From: Paractinoplanes maris | Lineage (GTDB): Bacteria > Actinomycetota > Actinomycetes > Mycobacteriales > Micromonosporaceae | NCBI RefSeq assembly: GCF_023544465.1 | Contig: NZ_JALPVL010000008.1 | Span: 310,001-374,000 of the forward strand | Length of the DNA: 64,000 nt | Direction of reading: 5' to 3' | Shown here: positions 24,233-32,712 of the stretch, in pieces | Numbering within the stretch: position 1 is the stretch's first letter | How the letters are laid out: each line of letters opens with the position of its first letter | Program-made: the position numbers and the translations under genes | The notes under the pieces: generated by a model | What the model was told of the DNA's origin: nothing | What the model saw: the letters and a program-made list of their open reading frames with translations, nothing else | Database searches by the model: none

Positions 24233-25699
24233 ATGTCAGTCGCCGTGGCCGCTCCCCACCCCGATGCCGTGGAGGCCGCGCGCACGGCCGTGACGGCCGG
24301 GGGCAACGCCTTCGACGCCGCCCTGGCCGCGGCCGGGGCGCTGGCCGTCGTCTATCCGCACCAGTGCTCGGTCGGCGGCGATCTCGTCGCCATGGTCCGG
24401 CGGGCGGGCTCCCCCGTACGCGCGGTCGTCTCGGTCGGTGCCGCGGCGCTCGCCGCCCGTCCGGGGCCGGTGCCGTTGCGCGGCCCGCATTCCGTGACAG
24501 TTCCCGGGGTGGTGGCCGGGTGGGCCGCGGTGCACGAGCTCGGCGCCCGGCTGCCGCTGGCAGAGCTGCTGGCGCCGGCCGTCCGGCTCGCGGCCGACGG
24601 GGTGGAGAAGAGCCCGGGTCTGCGGGCGGCCATCGCGAACGGCCTCGACGTCATCCGCGCCGACCCCGGGCTGGCCGCGGTGATGCTGCCGCCGACGCTG
24701 GTGCAGCCGGCGCTCGCGCGGACGCTGACCGGGATCGCGCGGGATTGGCGGTCGTTCTACGCCGGCCCGCTGATTCCCGGCCTCCGGGCGCTCGGCAGCC
24801 CGTTGGCCGGGGCCGATTTCGCCGCGCACACCGCCGAGGTGGTCGAACCCCTACGCCGTACGGTCGGCGGGGTGACCTGGCATGCCGCGCCACCGCCCGT
24901 GCAGGGAGCCACGTTCCTGGCCGTCGTCGGTTCGACCTCGCTCCTCGCCGACTGCCGTCGCGCCCAGGCCGCCCGCAACGCGCTGCTCGGCGATCCCTGT
25001 GGTGGCCCGATCGACCTGGACGGGCTTCTCCACCCGAGCGGCGCCGGTGCCGGTGCCGAGCCCCCGAAACCCACCGGTGACACGGTTGCCGTCACCGCGG
25101 TCGACGACGAGGGCAACGCCGTGACCCTCATCCAGAGCGTCTTCGAGAGCTTCGGCTCCGGCCTGCTGGAACCGTCGACCGGTGTGGTGCTGCACAACCG
25201 TGGCTCCTCGTTCAGCCCCGACCCGTCGCACCCGGCCCGGACAGCGCCCGGCCTCCGCCCACCGCACACCCTCTGCCCGACGATCGCCCTGACGCCGGAC
25301 GCGCCGGACGCGCCGGACGCGCCGGACGCGCCGGACGCGCCGGACGCGCCGGACGCGGTGGCCGCGCCGGACGCGGTGGCCGCGCCGGACGCGGTGGTCG
25401 CGCTCGGTTGCCAGGGCGGCCGGGCCCAGCCGTGGATCCTCGCCCAGCTGGCCCCCGACGTGCTGACCGCCGACCCGTCGGCGCTGATCACCCGACCGCG
25501 CTGGATCCTGCGCGGCACCGAGCTGATCGTCGAGCCCGGTGTCCCGGCGCCGGCCGGCGCGGACGGCCTGACCGTGACGACGACCAGCGGCCCGCATGAC
25601 GGTGCCGGTCACGGGCAGCTCTCCCGGTTCAGCGGCGGCCGTCTGGAGGCCGGCAGCGACCCGCGCGCCGACGGTCTCGCCGCCGTGCTGTCTCCCTAG
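24233..25699 (+). CDS. Gamma-glutamyltransferase family protein
   Basis: A 488-residue Ntn-hydrolase related to gamma-glutamyltranspeptidase. The large-subunit part has AAPHPDAVEAARTAVTAGGN and QCSVGGDLVAMV. The probable nucleophile is the Thr in GDTVAVTAVDDEGNAV, which begins the small subunit, followed by SFGSGLLEPSTGVVLHNRG. It lacks a signal peptide and the canonical T-T-H triplet reads T-V-A, so activity may be altered. A run of PDA repeats (about residues 355-390) forms an unusual loop. TAGGGT stands 7 nt before the ATG, predicting a leaderless transcript. Confidence 0.84.
   Translation: MSVAVAAPHPDAVEAARTAVTAGGNAFDAALAAAGALAVVYPHQCSVGGDLVAMVRRAGSPVRAVVSVGAAALAARPGPVPLRGPHSVTVPGVVAGWAAVHELGARLPLAELLAPAVRLAADGVEKSPGLRAAIANGLDVIRADPGLAAVMLPPTLVQPALARTLTGIARDWRSFYAGPLIPGLRALGSPLAGADFAAHTAEVVEPLRRTVGGVTWHAAPPPVQGATFLAVVGSTSLLADCRRAQAARNALLGDPCGGPIDLDGLLHPSGAGAGAEPPKPTGDTVAVTAVDDEGNAVTLIQSVFESFGSGLLEPSTGVVLHNRGSSFSPDPSHPARTAPGLRPPHTLCPTIALTPDAPDAPDAPDAPDAPDAPDAVAAPDAVAAPDAVVALGCQGGRAQPWILAQLAPDVLTADPSALITRPRWILRGTELIVEPGVPAPAGADGLTVTTTSGPHDGAGHGQLSRFSGGRLEAGSDPRADGLAAVLSP
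25295..25400 (+). repeat. In-frame 9-bp and 18-bp tandem repeats
   Basis: About seven CCGGACGCG units (coding Pro-Asp-Ala) are followed by two longer units adding Val-Ala-Ala. The repeat keeps the reading frame of the gamma-glutamyltransferase and would lengthen a surface loop. Copy number of such repeats usually varies among strains. Confidence 0.9.
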
Positions 25700-25709
25700 G
25701 ATCGGGCCC

Positions 25710-26672
25710 ATGACCCGCACCACGCCGCCGCGGCCGATCGACGTCACGGCGCTGTTCCCGTCGTTGTCCGGGTTGTCGACAACCGCCACCCGGCTGCATC
25801 CCCGGCCGGGCGCGCCCTCAGCCTCGGACAGCTCGGTCGCCGGCCCGCTGCGATGGCCCGCCGACGAGGCGTGGCCGGTCTGCCACGACGGCCGTAACCA
25901 CTACATCCACCGGCTGCTGACACCGGCGACGGTCCGCCGGCAGCGGGCCGTCCACGCGGCCAGGGGCACCCGTCACACACTGACCAACCAGGAGAGGGCG
26001 CAGCTGCCGAGTCCGGATTTCTCGGAGCCGCACCGGCTGGCCGACCAGCCGATCCCGCTGATCCCGGTGGCCCAGCTGCACCGGCGCGACATCCCCGACT
26101 TCGCCGGGCCGGACGACTGCGACCTGATGCAGGTGCTGTGGTGCCCGCTCGACCATCCCGAGGAGGGTTACAACCCGCGGGTCCGCGTCTTCTGGCGGCG
26201 CGGTGCCGACCTCGGTCCACTCCTGGCCGAGCCCCCGGAGCCGCCGGTGGTCAACGACTCGTATCTGCCCGTGCCGTGTGTCGTGCACCCGGAGCAGGTG
26301 CGCGAGTTCCCGTACGGCGGTCTGCTGCCCGGCGATCTCGGGGCCCGGATCGACGCGTGGGAGGAGGAGCTGGGAACCAGCTACCAGTCCGACTTGTCGC
26401 TGGCGCCCGGCTGGAAGATCGGCGGCTTCGCGAACTGGTCGCTGACCGATCCGCACCCGATGGACTGCGCCGAGTGCGGCACCGCGATGACGTTGCTGCT
26501 GACCGCCGACTCCGGCGAGTGGGAGGGGCGGGTCAGCAGCTGGCGGCCGGTCGAGGAGCCGGAGGGGGCGAGCGCCGATCCCGTCGGCGTCACCATCGGC
26601 CGGGGTTACTCGCTGTACGTGTTCCGGTGCCCCGTCTCGTTCGACCACCCGACAGCCACCACCATGCAGTGA
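25710..26672 (+). CDS. YwqG-like (DUF1963-related) protein
   Basis: A 320-residue protein. WPADEAWPVC near residue 50, LMQVLWCPLDHPEEG in the middle and PGWKIGGFANW followed by DCAECGTAMTLLLTADSGEW resemble the YwqG/DUF1963 family common in actinobacteria, whose role is unknown. Paired cysteines (CAEC) may bind a metal. It starts 10 bp after the gamma-glutamyltransferase stop. A -10 box TAGGAT (25697-25702) that contains that stop codon lies 7 nt before the ATG, so it probably has its own leaderless promoter. Confidence 0.68.
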   Translation: MTRTTPPRPIDVTALFPSLSGLSTTATRLHPRPGAPSASDSSVAGPLRWPADEAWPVCHDGRNHYIHRLLTPATVRRQRAVHAARGTRHTLTNQERAQLPSPDFSEPHRLADQPIPLIPVAQLHRRDIPDFAGPDDCDLMQVLWCPLDHPEEGYNPRVRVFWRRGADLGPLLAEPPEPPVVNDSYLPVPCVVHPEQVREFPYGGLLPGDLGARIDAWEEELGTSYQSDLSLAPGWKIGGFANWSLTDPHPMDCAECGTAMTLLLTADSGEWEGRVSSWRPVEEPEGASADPVGVTIGRGYSLYVFRCPVSFDHPTATTMQ

Positions 26673-26678
26673 CCCGGC

Positions 26679-27239
26679 TCAGCTGAGGGTGAAGGTCACG
26701 TCGTCCACGTCGAAGGCGGTGACCCCGTCGCCGGCGACCTCGCTGGCGAAGAAGATGACGGTCGCGGTGCGGTCGGTGGCCGCCGTCCCGGTCGAGCCGG
26801 TGTATTGGTGCCACTGCGGCGAGCCGTCGCCGGACAGTGCGAAGTAGGTCTTCGGCGGCACCCCGGTGACGTTGAGGCTGACATTCAGGTAGTCGCGGCG
26901 GGTGGTCTCGGTGGTCGTCGTGCGTACCCACAGCCGGAGCGTGAGCTTGCAGCCGGCCGGGAGCGTGACGTCGGTGCGCAGGACCTCGGTCCGGGTGATG
27001 TCGAGGCCGGCCAGCGAGGCGTACGCGCGGCCGGTGTGCGCGGGCCGGGCCTGGTCACCGAGGACAACCATGCGGGGCCCGGCCGTCCAGCCGGTGGTGC
27101 CGCGCTCGAAGCTGGGGTTGGTGATGAGCTGCCCGGCGCAGGGCGGCGCGTCGGCGCGCTGCTGGTGGCCGTAGGACGCGCTGCCGGTGGCCAGAACGAG
27201 CACGGCAGCCGCCGAGGCGGCGGTGACAAGAGCCCTCAT
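26679..27239 (-). CDS. Secreted jelly-roll (CBM-like) protein
   Basis: A 186-residue exported protein from ATG 27239, which has GGAGG 5 nt upstream. A hydrophobic signal peptide covers about residues 1-22. The mature part begins with ITNPSFERGTTGW, the usual opening of carbohydrate-binding-like jelly-roll domains, and ends with FDVDDVTFTLS. No catalytic domain is attached. It may bind a polysaccharide or be a stand-alone surface module. It converges on the YwqG-like gene with only 6 bp between stops. Confidence 0.72.
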   Translation of the reverse strand: MRALVTAASAAAVLVLATGSASYGHQQRADAPPCAGQLITNPSFERGTTGWTAGPRMVVLGDQARPAHTGRAYASLAGLDITRTEVLRTDVTLPAGCKLTLRLWVRTTTTETTRRDYLNVSLNVTGVPPKTYFALSGDGSPQWHQYTGSTGTAATDRTATVIFFASEVAGDGVTAFDVDDVTFTLS

Positions 27240-27259
27240 GATTCCTCCCCGTATCGGAA

Positions 27260-28015
27260 TCATTCAACTGTATCGATGCGTGCCGCCGGTCGCTGTCCCT
27301 TCCGAGCGGTGACCAGCCACGCTCGCGAACCGAGCCAGACGCCGTCATCGGTCGTATGGGCCAGCATCGTCTCGCGCAGTTCCGCGGTCCCGGCCGCCGC
27401 GGGCGCGAAATTCCGGACCCAGTCGAGCGCCGCCGCCACATCGGGCCCGTAATAGAGCGGCTCGTCCACATCGGCGAAAGCGACGCCCTCGAACCCGGCG
27501 CCGCTCAGCATCGCGGTCACGCCCGCCCGGTCACCGAGCGAGAAGGCCCCCCGGCCCGCGACCGGTGGCTCGCCCAGGGCCCGCCGGATGACGACATGCC
27601 ACTCGTTGAGCGCACCGTCCTGCCAGACCAGCATCACCAGCCGCCCACCCGGCCGAAGCGCCCGCCCGACACCGGCGAACGCCGCCGCCGGATCACCGAA
27701 GAACATCGTGCCGAACCGGCTGATCGCCACATCGAACCGCCCCGCCCCGAAGTCGTGCTCCTGCACGTCGGCGCACGCGAAGCTGACGTTGGGCACGCCC
27801 TCGGCCCGGGCCAGCTCCCGAGCGCGCTCGATGGCCGGCGCGGAGATGTCGACCCCGAGCGCGCTACCCGCCGACGCCGCCCGCGCGGCCTCACGGGTGG
27901 TCAGCCCAGCCCCACACCCAAGATCAAGCACATGATCCCGGGCCCCGATGCCCCACGCCCGCCGCAACACCTCCTGATGCCGCCGCAGCTCAGCGTCATA
28001 CCCGGCACTGATCAT
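27260..28015 (-). CDS. Class I SAM-dependent methyltransferase (UbiE-like)
   Basis: A 251-residue small-molecule methyltransferase. LDLGCGAGLTTREAA is motif I, ALGVDISAPAIERARELA motif II, and FDVAISRFGTMFFGDP motif IV, followed by the usual LRPGGRLVMLVW strand. A GGAGGG ribosome site stands 9 nt before the ATG. It is followed on the same strand by the secreted jelly-roll gene 20 bp on, probably by chance proximity. Substrate unknown. Confidence 0.88.
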   Translation of the reverse strand: MISAGYDAELRRHQEVLRRAWGIGARDHVLDLGCGAGLTTREAARAASAGSALGVDISAPAIERARELARAEGVPNVSFACADVQEHDFGAGRFDVAISRFGTMFFGDPAAAFAGVGRALRPGGRLVMLVWQDGALNEWHVVIRRALGEPPVAGRGAFSLGDRAGVTAMLSGAGFEGVAFADVDEPLYYGPDVAAALDWVRNFAPAAAGTAELRETMLAHTTDDGVWLGSRAWLVTARKGQRPAARIDTVE

Positions 28016-28286
28016 CAGGTCCGCCCTCCGTCCCCGCCGAGCCTAATCGCCCATCCGGCAAAGCCGAGCCGAGCGTGGCCAACCACTGTGGACGAGAGTT
28101 CGGGCCGCCTTGTTCGCCGCCGACGGCAGACGGGTCGCTGACTTTCCCGTACGCCGGAGCGGGCCGCGCCTGACTCGGCGCCCGTGCCGAATCGCGGCCG
28201 GCCGGCTCCGGCGACTGAACCGACCGGCGTGCCGGCGCCGTGTAGGTTTCGCCGGGCGAGGACCTCTACGGGCGGGTGGTTGATCG

Positions 28287-28601
28287 ATGGACGACATGAC
28301 CAGCATCGATGCGCCGGCGGTGCGCGCGATGGGTGCGGCGGTGACCGGGACGGGCGATCAGCTCGCGGGCGCGGCCGCCGTGATACCCGGCTGGGAGTAT
28401 GCGGGCCGGGGTGCCGTCGAGGGCGCCGTGGTGTGTGCGGACGAGATGGCCCACGCGGCCCGGTTCTGGCAGATCACCGTGGAGGGGCTGGCCGGCCTGG
28501 TCCGCGGTTACGGCGACGACCTGCGCGCGGCGGCCGGTGACTTCGTCGCCACCGACAACAACGCGGCCGACCGGATCCAGACCGCCGGAAAGCCCGGGTG
28601 A
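28287..28601 (+). CDS. ESX/type VII secretion-associated small helical protein
   Basis: A 104-residue, Cys-poor helical protein with an Ala/Gly-rich sequence of alternating amphipathic helices (AVRAMGAAVTGTGDQLAGAA, then EMAHAARFWQITVEGLAGLV). This is typical of actinobacterial type VII secretion targets and WXG100-superfamily relatives that pair with a larger neighbour. It ends 4 bp before the next gene, whose N-terminal half has the same helical style. A heterodimer of the two products is therefore likely (inference). No ESX machinery genes lie within the window. Confidence 0.62.
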   Translation: MDDMTSIDAPAVRAMGAAVTGTGDQLAGAAAVIPGWEYAGRGAVEGAVVCADEMAHAARFWQITVEGLAGLVRGYGDDLRAAAGDFVATDNNAADRIQTAGKPG

Positions 28602-28605
28602 CGGC

Positions 28606-29493
28606 ATGACGATCACGCTCCCCGGGCTGCTGGCCGCCGACACCGGCCGCCTCGAGACCGTGGCCCGGCACTGGGACAAGCTGGCCCGGGCCCTCGATGC
28701 CGCCGTCGAGGACCTCGGCCGCGACACCCGCGAACTGCCCAACCACTGGCCGGCCGGGCCCAGCTCGCAGGCCGCCCAGGACAAGGCGGCCGAGCTGCGC
28801 GTCCAGGTCGGCAACGGGCAGACCCACTGCGCCGCCGTGGCCTGGATCATCCGCGATTTCGCCCTCGACCTGGAACAGGGCCGGCGCCGGCTCAACGAGC
28901 TGGTGGCCGAGGCGCAGGCGGCGGGTCTACGGGTCGACCTGGAGGCGGGCCTGATCACCGCCACGATCGCGGCCGCCGCGTCACCGGGCGCGGTCGACGC
29001 CTACGCCCAGCAGATCGGCGAGGTCCTGACCGTGGTCAACGAGGCCGACCGCAAGGCCGCCGACGACATCGGCCGGCACGTCTACCGCGAGGAGACCCTG
29101 CCCGACGCCGAGCAGTCGCGGTTCGACGACGTCGCCATCCTCGCCCTGGCCAACTGGGTCGACACGAGCCAGACCGACTACTGGAAGGGCCTGCACTCGG
29201 TGCACCAGGAGCGGGCCATCGCCGAATTCCCCACGATCATCGGGGCCGCGCCGGGCATCCCGCCGAAGGACCGCGACGCCGCCAACCGCATCCTGCTCGG
29301 CCGGGCCAAGGACGAGCTGCTGGCCGCCCGGGCCCGTCAGGAGCAGGCCCACGACGGTGCCATGAACCAGGCCCAGCTCGACCTCGACCGGCGCCTGGCC
29401 GCCATCACCGACCTGGAGCACCGGTCCGAGGGCAAAAACCTTCTCTCGTACGAGGCCGGTTCCGAGCAGGAGGCCGAGCTCACCAAACGGTGA
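28606..29493 (+). CDS. Type VII secretion-type protein lacking its usual hydrolase domain
   Basis: A 295-residue protein. Residues 1-130 form a WXG100-like helical hairpin (ARALDAAVEDLGRDTRELPN). Residues about 185-235 carry the segment YWKGLHSVHQ and IGAAPGIPPKDRDAANRILL, closely resembling the linker that in many actinobacterial proteins precedes a DUF1023 alpha/beta-hydrolase. Here the protein ends about 60 residues later with no hydrolase. It may be a truncated effector or a stand-alone chaperone-like partner of the upstream small protein. It precedes thrS but shows no functional tie. Confidence 0.6.
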   Translation: MTITLPGLLAADTGRLETVARHWDKLARALDAAVEDLGRDTRELPNHWPAGPSSQAAQDKAAELRVQVGNGQTHCAAVAWIIRDFALDLEQGRRRLNELVAEAQAAGLRVDLEAGLITATIAAAASPGAVDAYAQQIGEVLTVVNEADRKAADDIGRHVYREETLPDAEQSRFDDVAILALANWVDTSQTDYWKGLHSVHQERAIAEFPTIIGAAPGIPPKDRDAANRILLGRAKDELLAARARQEQAHDGAMNQAQLDLDRRLAAITDLEHRSEGKNLLSYEAGSEQEAELTKR

Positions 29494-29580
29494 CGTGCGG
29501 GCGCGGGCGACCCCGGGAATTTCCGGGCGGATAGCATCGTCAAGGTTCTGATGGGCTTTTCGCAGCTGAAGGAGATCACC

Positions 29581-31593
29581 GTGTCCGCATCCCGTACCCC
29601 CGCTGTGGCCGACCCTCTCGTCGTCCCGGCCGGGACTACGGCCGCCGATGCGGTGGCCGCAGCCGGCCTGCCGACGACCGGCCCCAAGGCGATCGTGGTC
29701 GTCCGCGACGCCGCCGGCCGCCTGCGCGACCTCGACTGGCGCCCCGAGCTCGACACCGACGCCACCCCCGTCTCGATCGACGAGCCCGACGGGCTGAACG
29801 TGCTGCGCCACTCGGCCGCGCACGTGCTGGCCCAGGCCGTGCAGGACACGTTCCCCGAGGCCAAGCTGGGCATCGGCCCGCCGATCGAGAACGGCTTCTA
29901 CTACGACTTCGACGTATCCAAGCCGTTCCAGCCGGAAGACCTGCAGAAGCTCGAGAAGCGGATGCAGGAGATCGTGAAGGCCGGGCAGACGTTCCGCCGC
30001 CGCGAATACAAGTCGCTGGCCGAGGCCAAGGTGGAGCTGGCCGACGAGCCGTACAAGCTCGAGCTGGTCGACCTCAAGGGTGACGTGGACGCCGACGAGG
30101 TGATGGAGGTCGGCCACGGCGAGCTGACCCACTACGACAACCTCGACAAGGAGGGCAAGCGCGTCTGGGGCGACCTGTGCCGCGGCCCGCACCTGCCGAC
30201 GACCCGGCTGATCCCGGCGTTCAAGCTGATGCGCTCGGCCGCCGCCTACTGGCGCGGATCGGAGAAGAACCCGCAGCTCCAGCGCATCTACGGCACCGCG
30301 TGGCCGTCCCGGGACGACCTGAAGGCGTACCTGAACCGACTGGCCGAGGCCGAGCGCCGCGACCACCGCAAGCTCGGCACCGAGCTCGACCTCTTCTCGT
30401 TCCCCGACGAGATCGGCTCCGGCCTGGTCGTGTTCCACCCCAAGGGTGGTGTGATCAAGCGCGAGATGGAGGACTACGTCCGCGCCCGCCACATCGAGGA
30501 GGGCTTCCAGTACGTCAGCTCGCCGCACATCACCAAGGAGGGGCTGTTCCAGACCTCCGGGCACCTGCCGTACTACAAGGACACGATGTTCCCCCCGATG
30601 CAGCTGGAGGGGGCCGACTACTACCTCAAGGCCATGAACTGCCCGATGCACAACTTGATCTTCAAGTCGCGCGGGCGGTCCTACCGTGAGCTGCCGCTGC
30701 GGTTCTTCGAGTTCGGCACGGTCTACCGTTACGAGAAGTCGGGCGTGGTGCACGGGCTCACCCGGGTCCGCGGGCTGACCCAGGACGACTCCCACTCGTA
30801 CGTGACCGCTGACCAGGCCCCGGGCGAGATCAAGCACCTGCTCGAGTTCGTCCGATCGCTGCTCGACGACTTCGGTCTCGACGACTACTACCTCGAGCTG
30901 TCGACCCGCGACCCCAAGAGCGACAAGTTCATCGGTACGGACGAGCAGTGGGCCGTGGCGACCAAGGTCCTGGAAGACGTGGCCACCGAGTCCGGGCTCG
31001 ACCTGGTGCTCGACCCGGGCGGGGCGGCCTTCTACGGCCCGAAGATCAGCGTCCAGGCCAAGGACGCGATCGGCCGCACCTGGCAGATGTCGACCATTCA
31101 GTACGACTTCAACCAGCCGGCCCGCTTCGGCCTCGAATACCAGGCGGCCGACGGCACCCGCCAGGAGCCGGTGATGATCCACTCGGCCAAGTTCGGTTCG
31201 ATCGAGCGCTTCTTCGGCGTCCTGGTCGAGCACTACGCCGGGGCGTTCCCGGCCTGGCTGGCTCCGGTCCAGGTGGTGGGCATCCCGATCCGCGACGACC
31301 ACGCCGATTACCTGACCGGCTTCGTCGACGCGTTGCGCAAGGCCGGGATCCGGGCCGAGGTCGACTACTCCGACGACCGTATGCAAAAGAAGATCCGCAC
31401 CGCCCAGCAGCAGAAGATCCCCTTCATGGCCATTGCCGGTGACGACGACGTGGCCGCGGGGACCGTCTCCTTCCGCTACCGCGACGGCTCTCAGCGTAAT
31501 GGTGTTCCGCTGGACGAGGCTGTGGCGCACGTGGCCGAGGTCGTCCGGTCCCGGACCAATGTGGGGCCGTCGGCTCCGGTTGTCGCGGAGTAG
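29581..31593 (+). CDS. thrS: Threonyl-tRNA synthetase
   Basis: A 670-residue class II synthetase. GTG 29581 has AAGGAG 6 nt upstream; ATG 29551 in the same frame has no such site. An N-terminal TGS domain (about 10-65), the editing domain ([11 protein letters not shown] near 75 and [10 protein letters not shown] near 197) and the catalytic core follow. Core motifs are motif 1 around [11 protein letters not shown], motif 2 ([20 protein letters not shown]), the zinc ligands in MNCPMHN with later His, and motif 3. A normal C-terminal anticodon-binding domain ends the protein. Essential housekeeping enzyme; no T-box was recognised upstream. Confidence 0.97.
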   Translation: MSASRTPAVADPLVVPAGTTAADAVAAAGLPTTGPKAIVVVRDAAGRLRDLDWRPELDTDATPVSIDEPDGLNVLRHSAAHVLAQAVQDTFPEAKLGIGPPIENGFYYDFDVSKPFQPEDLQKLEKRMQEIVKAGQTFRRREYKSLAEAKVELADEPYKLELVDLKGDVDADEVMEVGHGELTHYDNLDKEGKRVWGDLCRGPHLPTTRLIPAFKLMRSAAAYWRGSEKNPQLQRIYGTAWPSRDDLKAYLNRLAEAERRDHRKLGTELDLFSFPDEIGSGLVVFHPKGGVIKREMEDYVRARHIEEGFQYVSSPHITKEGLFQTSGHLPYYKDTMFPPMQLEGADYYLKAMNCPMHNLIFKSRGRSYRELPLRFFEFGTVYRYEKSGVVHGLTRVRGLTQDDSHSYVTADQAPGEIKHLLEFVRSLLDDFGLDDYYLELSTRDPKSDKFIGTDEQWAVATKVLEDVATESGLDLVLDPGGAAFYGPKISVQAKDAIGRTWQMSTIQYDFNQPARFGLEYQAADGTRQEPVMIHSAKFGSIERFFGVLVEHYAGAFPAWLAPVQVVGIPIRDDHADYLTGFVDALRKAGIRAEVDYSDDRMQKKIRTAQQQKIPFMAIAGDDDVAAGTVSFRYRDGSQRNGVPLDEAVAHVAEVVRSRTNVGPSAPVVAE

Positions 31594-32000
31594 GTCGCTC
31601 GCTCTCTGGCCCGGGTGCGGCGTGCTGTGCCCGGGTTTCGGCTTTGTGGGTTGGGCTTTCTTGCGCTGGACGGGCGGAGGCGGGGGGGTGCACCCCCGGC
31701 CGGGAAGAGACGCGACGGCCATGCGATCTCACCCCCGCCTCCGCCCTTGCGGGCGAGCTCGCCGGCGGCTGAAGACCTTGGTCACCGGCTGCTGGATGCT
31801 TGGTCGCGGTGGCGGTCACCTGACGGGTGAGGGGATCTGGCTGCCGCGCTGGGGACGAAACCAGGCGGTCAGCTTCAGCAGGCCGGGCTGGGTGGTGGGG
31901 TGCGGGAACTTAACAATGCCGGTCGCTTCCGCCTTCGGCATACGTGGTTAGGCGCGCTTCAGGCGGATGCGTCCTGGTCGCTCCGCACTCACGCCGGAAC
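31594..32000. other. Gene-poor gap after thrS
   Basis: This stretch has no convincing gene. At 31613-31638 a hairpin with CCCGGG arms and a short loop could end thrS transcription. At 31684-31697 is the loop-less palindrome GGGGGTGCACCCCC. On the minus strand a 41-codon frame (31816-31941) begins MPKAEATGIVKFPHP and shows plausible codon use, but has no recognised relative or ribosome site. Confidence 0.4.
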
Positions 32001-32555
32001 CTAGATCTCCAGTCGTAGTCCGGGCCACCGGTTGAGCCAGCCCTTGGTTGTCATGCGGTGCCGTATTTTGGCCCGGCCTGCTTCGTTGTCGAAGGTGGGG
32101 GACGGGCGGACCACCATTGTCACCAGGTCGTCCAGGCCGTGACAGGCTACGAGATGGACAGCGTCGCGTTGGAGAGTCACTCCCACGCACGTTGCTGTCT
32201 CGGGCCACCGCGCCATCGCGGCCAGGGTGGACGGGTAGGGAGCCTCGCCATTGCGCAGGTGCATGCGAGCTTGATTACGGATCTCCCACGGCGTTCCCGG
32301 CAAGGCCAGCCGGGCGCGCGCTTCGGCGCTTGTGTCCTGGTGAGGGTCTGGTTTGTCCGGGTTGAAGTAGGCGACATCCACGTCGCGGTCCGGTCGGGGC
32401 GGCAGATCGCTGATCGCATCCCAGACGCGGTTGCGGATGAAGCCGGCACCGATCCACCAGTCCGGTAGGTCCAGGCCGGCCGTGACCCGGAGGACTCTCA
32501 TGGCTCCGGGGTCCGACTCGATCAGGTCCACGACGTCCTGCGTGCTCATGACCAT
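32001..32555 (-). CDS. Nucleotidyltransferase family protein (COG3575-like)
   Basis: A 184-residue protein of the nucleotidyltransferase-like group typified by WWIGAGFIRNRVWD and RDVDVAYFN, where the paired acidic residues would bind metal. AYPSTLAAMARWPETATCVG-like sequence in the second half (PYPSTLAAMARWPE) is also typical. Function is unknown; some relatives behave like minimal polymerase-beta nucleotidyltransferases. ATG 32549 is an alternative start; neither has a clear ribosome site. GC content is lower than in thrS. It lies next to a repeat copy and an SCO0854-like gene. Confidence 0.72.
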   Translation of the reverse strand: MVMSTQDVVDLIESDPGAMRVLRVTAGLDLPDWWIGAGFIRNRVWDAISDLPPRPDRDVDVAYFNPDKPDPHQDTSAEARARLALPGTPWEIRNQARMHLRNGEAPYPSTLAAMARWPETATCVGVTLQRDAVHLVACHGLDDLVTMVVRPSPTFDNEAGRAKIRHRMTTKGWLNRWPGLRLEI

Positions 32556-32658
32556 CTTGAGGAAGCTAGACCAAACCGGCGTTGGTTGGTGGTGGGGCCG
32601 AGGAGAGCGCGGGCGCTGATTACCGATCCCCCGCTTGCGCGGAGGTTCCCGAGTTGAA

Positions 32659-32687
32659 CGGAAACAGGAGGAAGCGCTCGCATGGCC
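32659..32687 (+). repeat. 29-nt repeat, copy A
   Basis: Matches copy B (34962-34990) at 25 of 29 positions, in the same orientation. The core is CGGAAA-S-AG-R-AGGAAGCGC followed by CATGGCC. It lies between the nucleotidyltransferase and the SCO0854-like gene; copy B lies inside the interrupted tRNA on the other side of that gene. Confidence 0.6.
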
Positions 32688-32712
32688 TCGGCCCCGGTCC
32701 GGGGGCCGGCGG

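Noticed and set aside
31684-31697. GGGGGTGCACCCCC as a terminator
   Set aside because: A loop-less palindrome would have to lose central pairs to fold; a hairpin nearer thrS is a better candidate.
28981-31722. A 913-codon minus-strand frame over thrS
   Set aside because: Antisense shadow of threonyl-tRNA synthetase caused by high GC; composition is not protein-like.
31700-31760. A third copy of the 29-nt repeat on the minus strand
   Set aside because: It shares only a GCATGGCC end and a GCGGAGG stretch with copy A; too weak to call.
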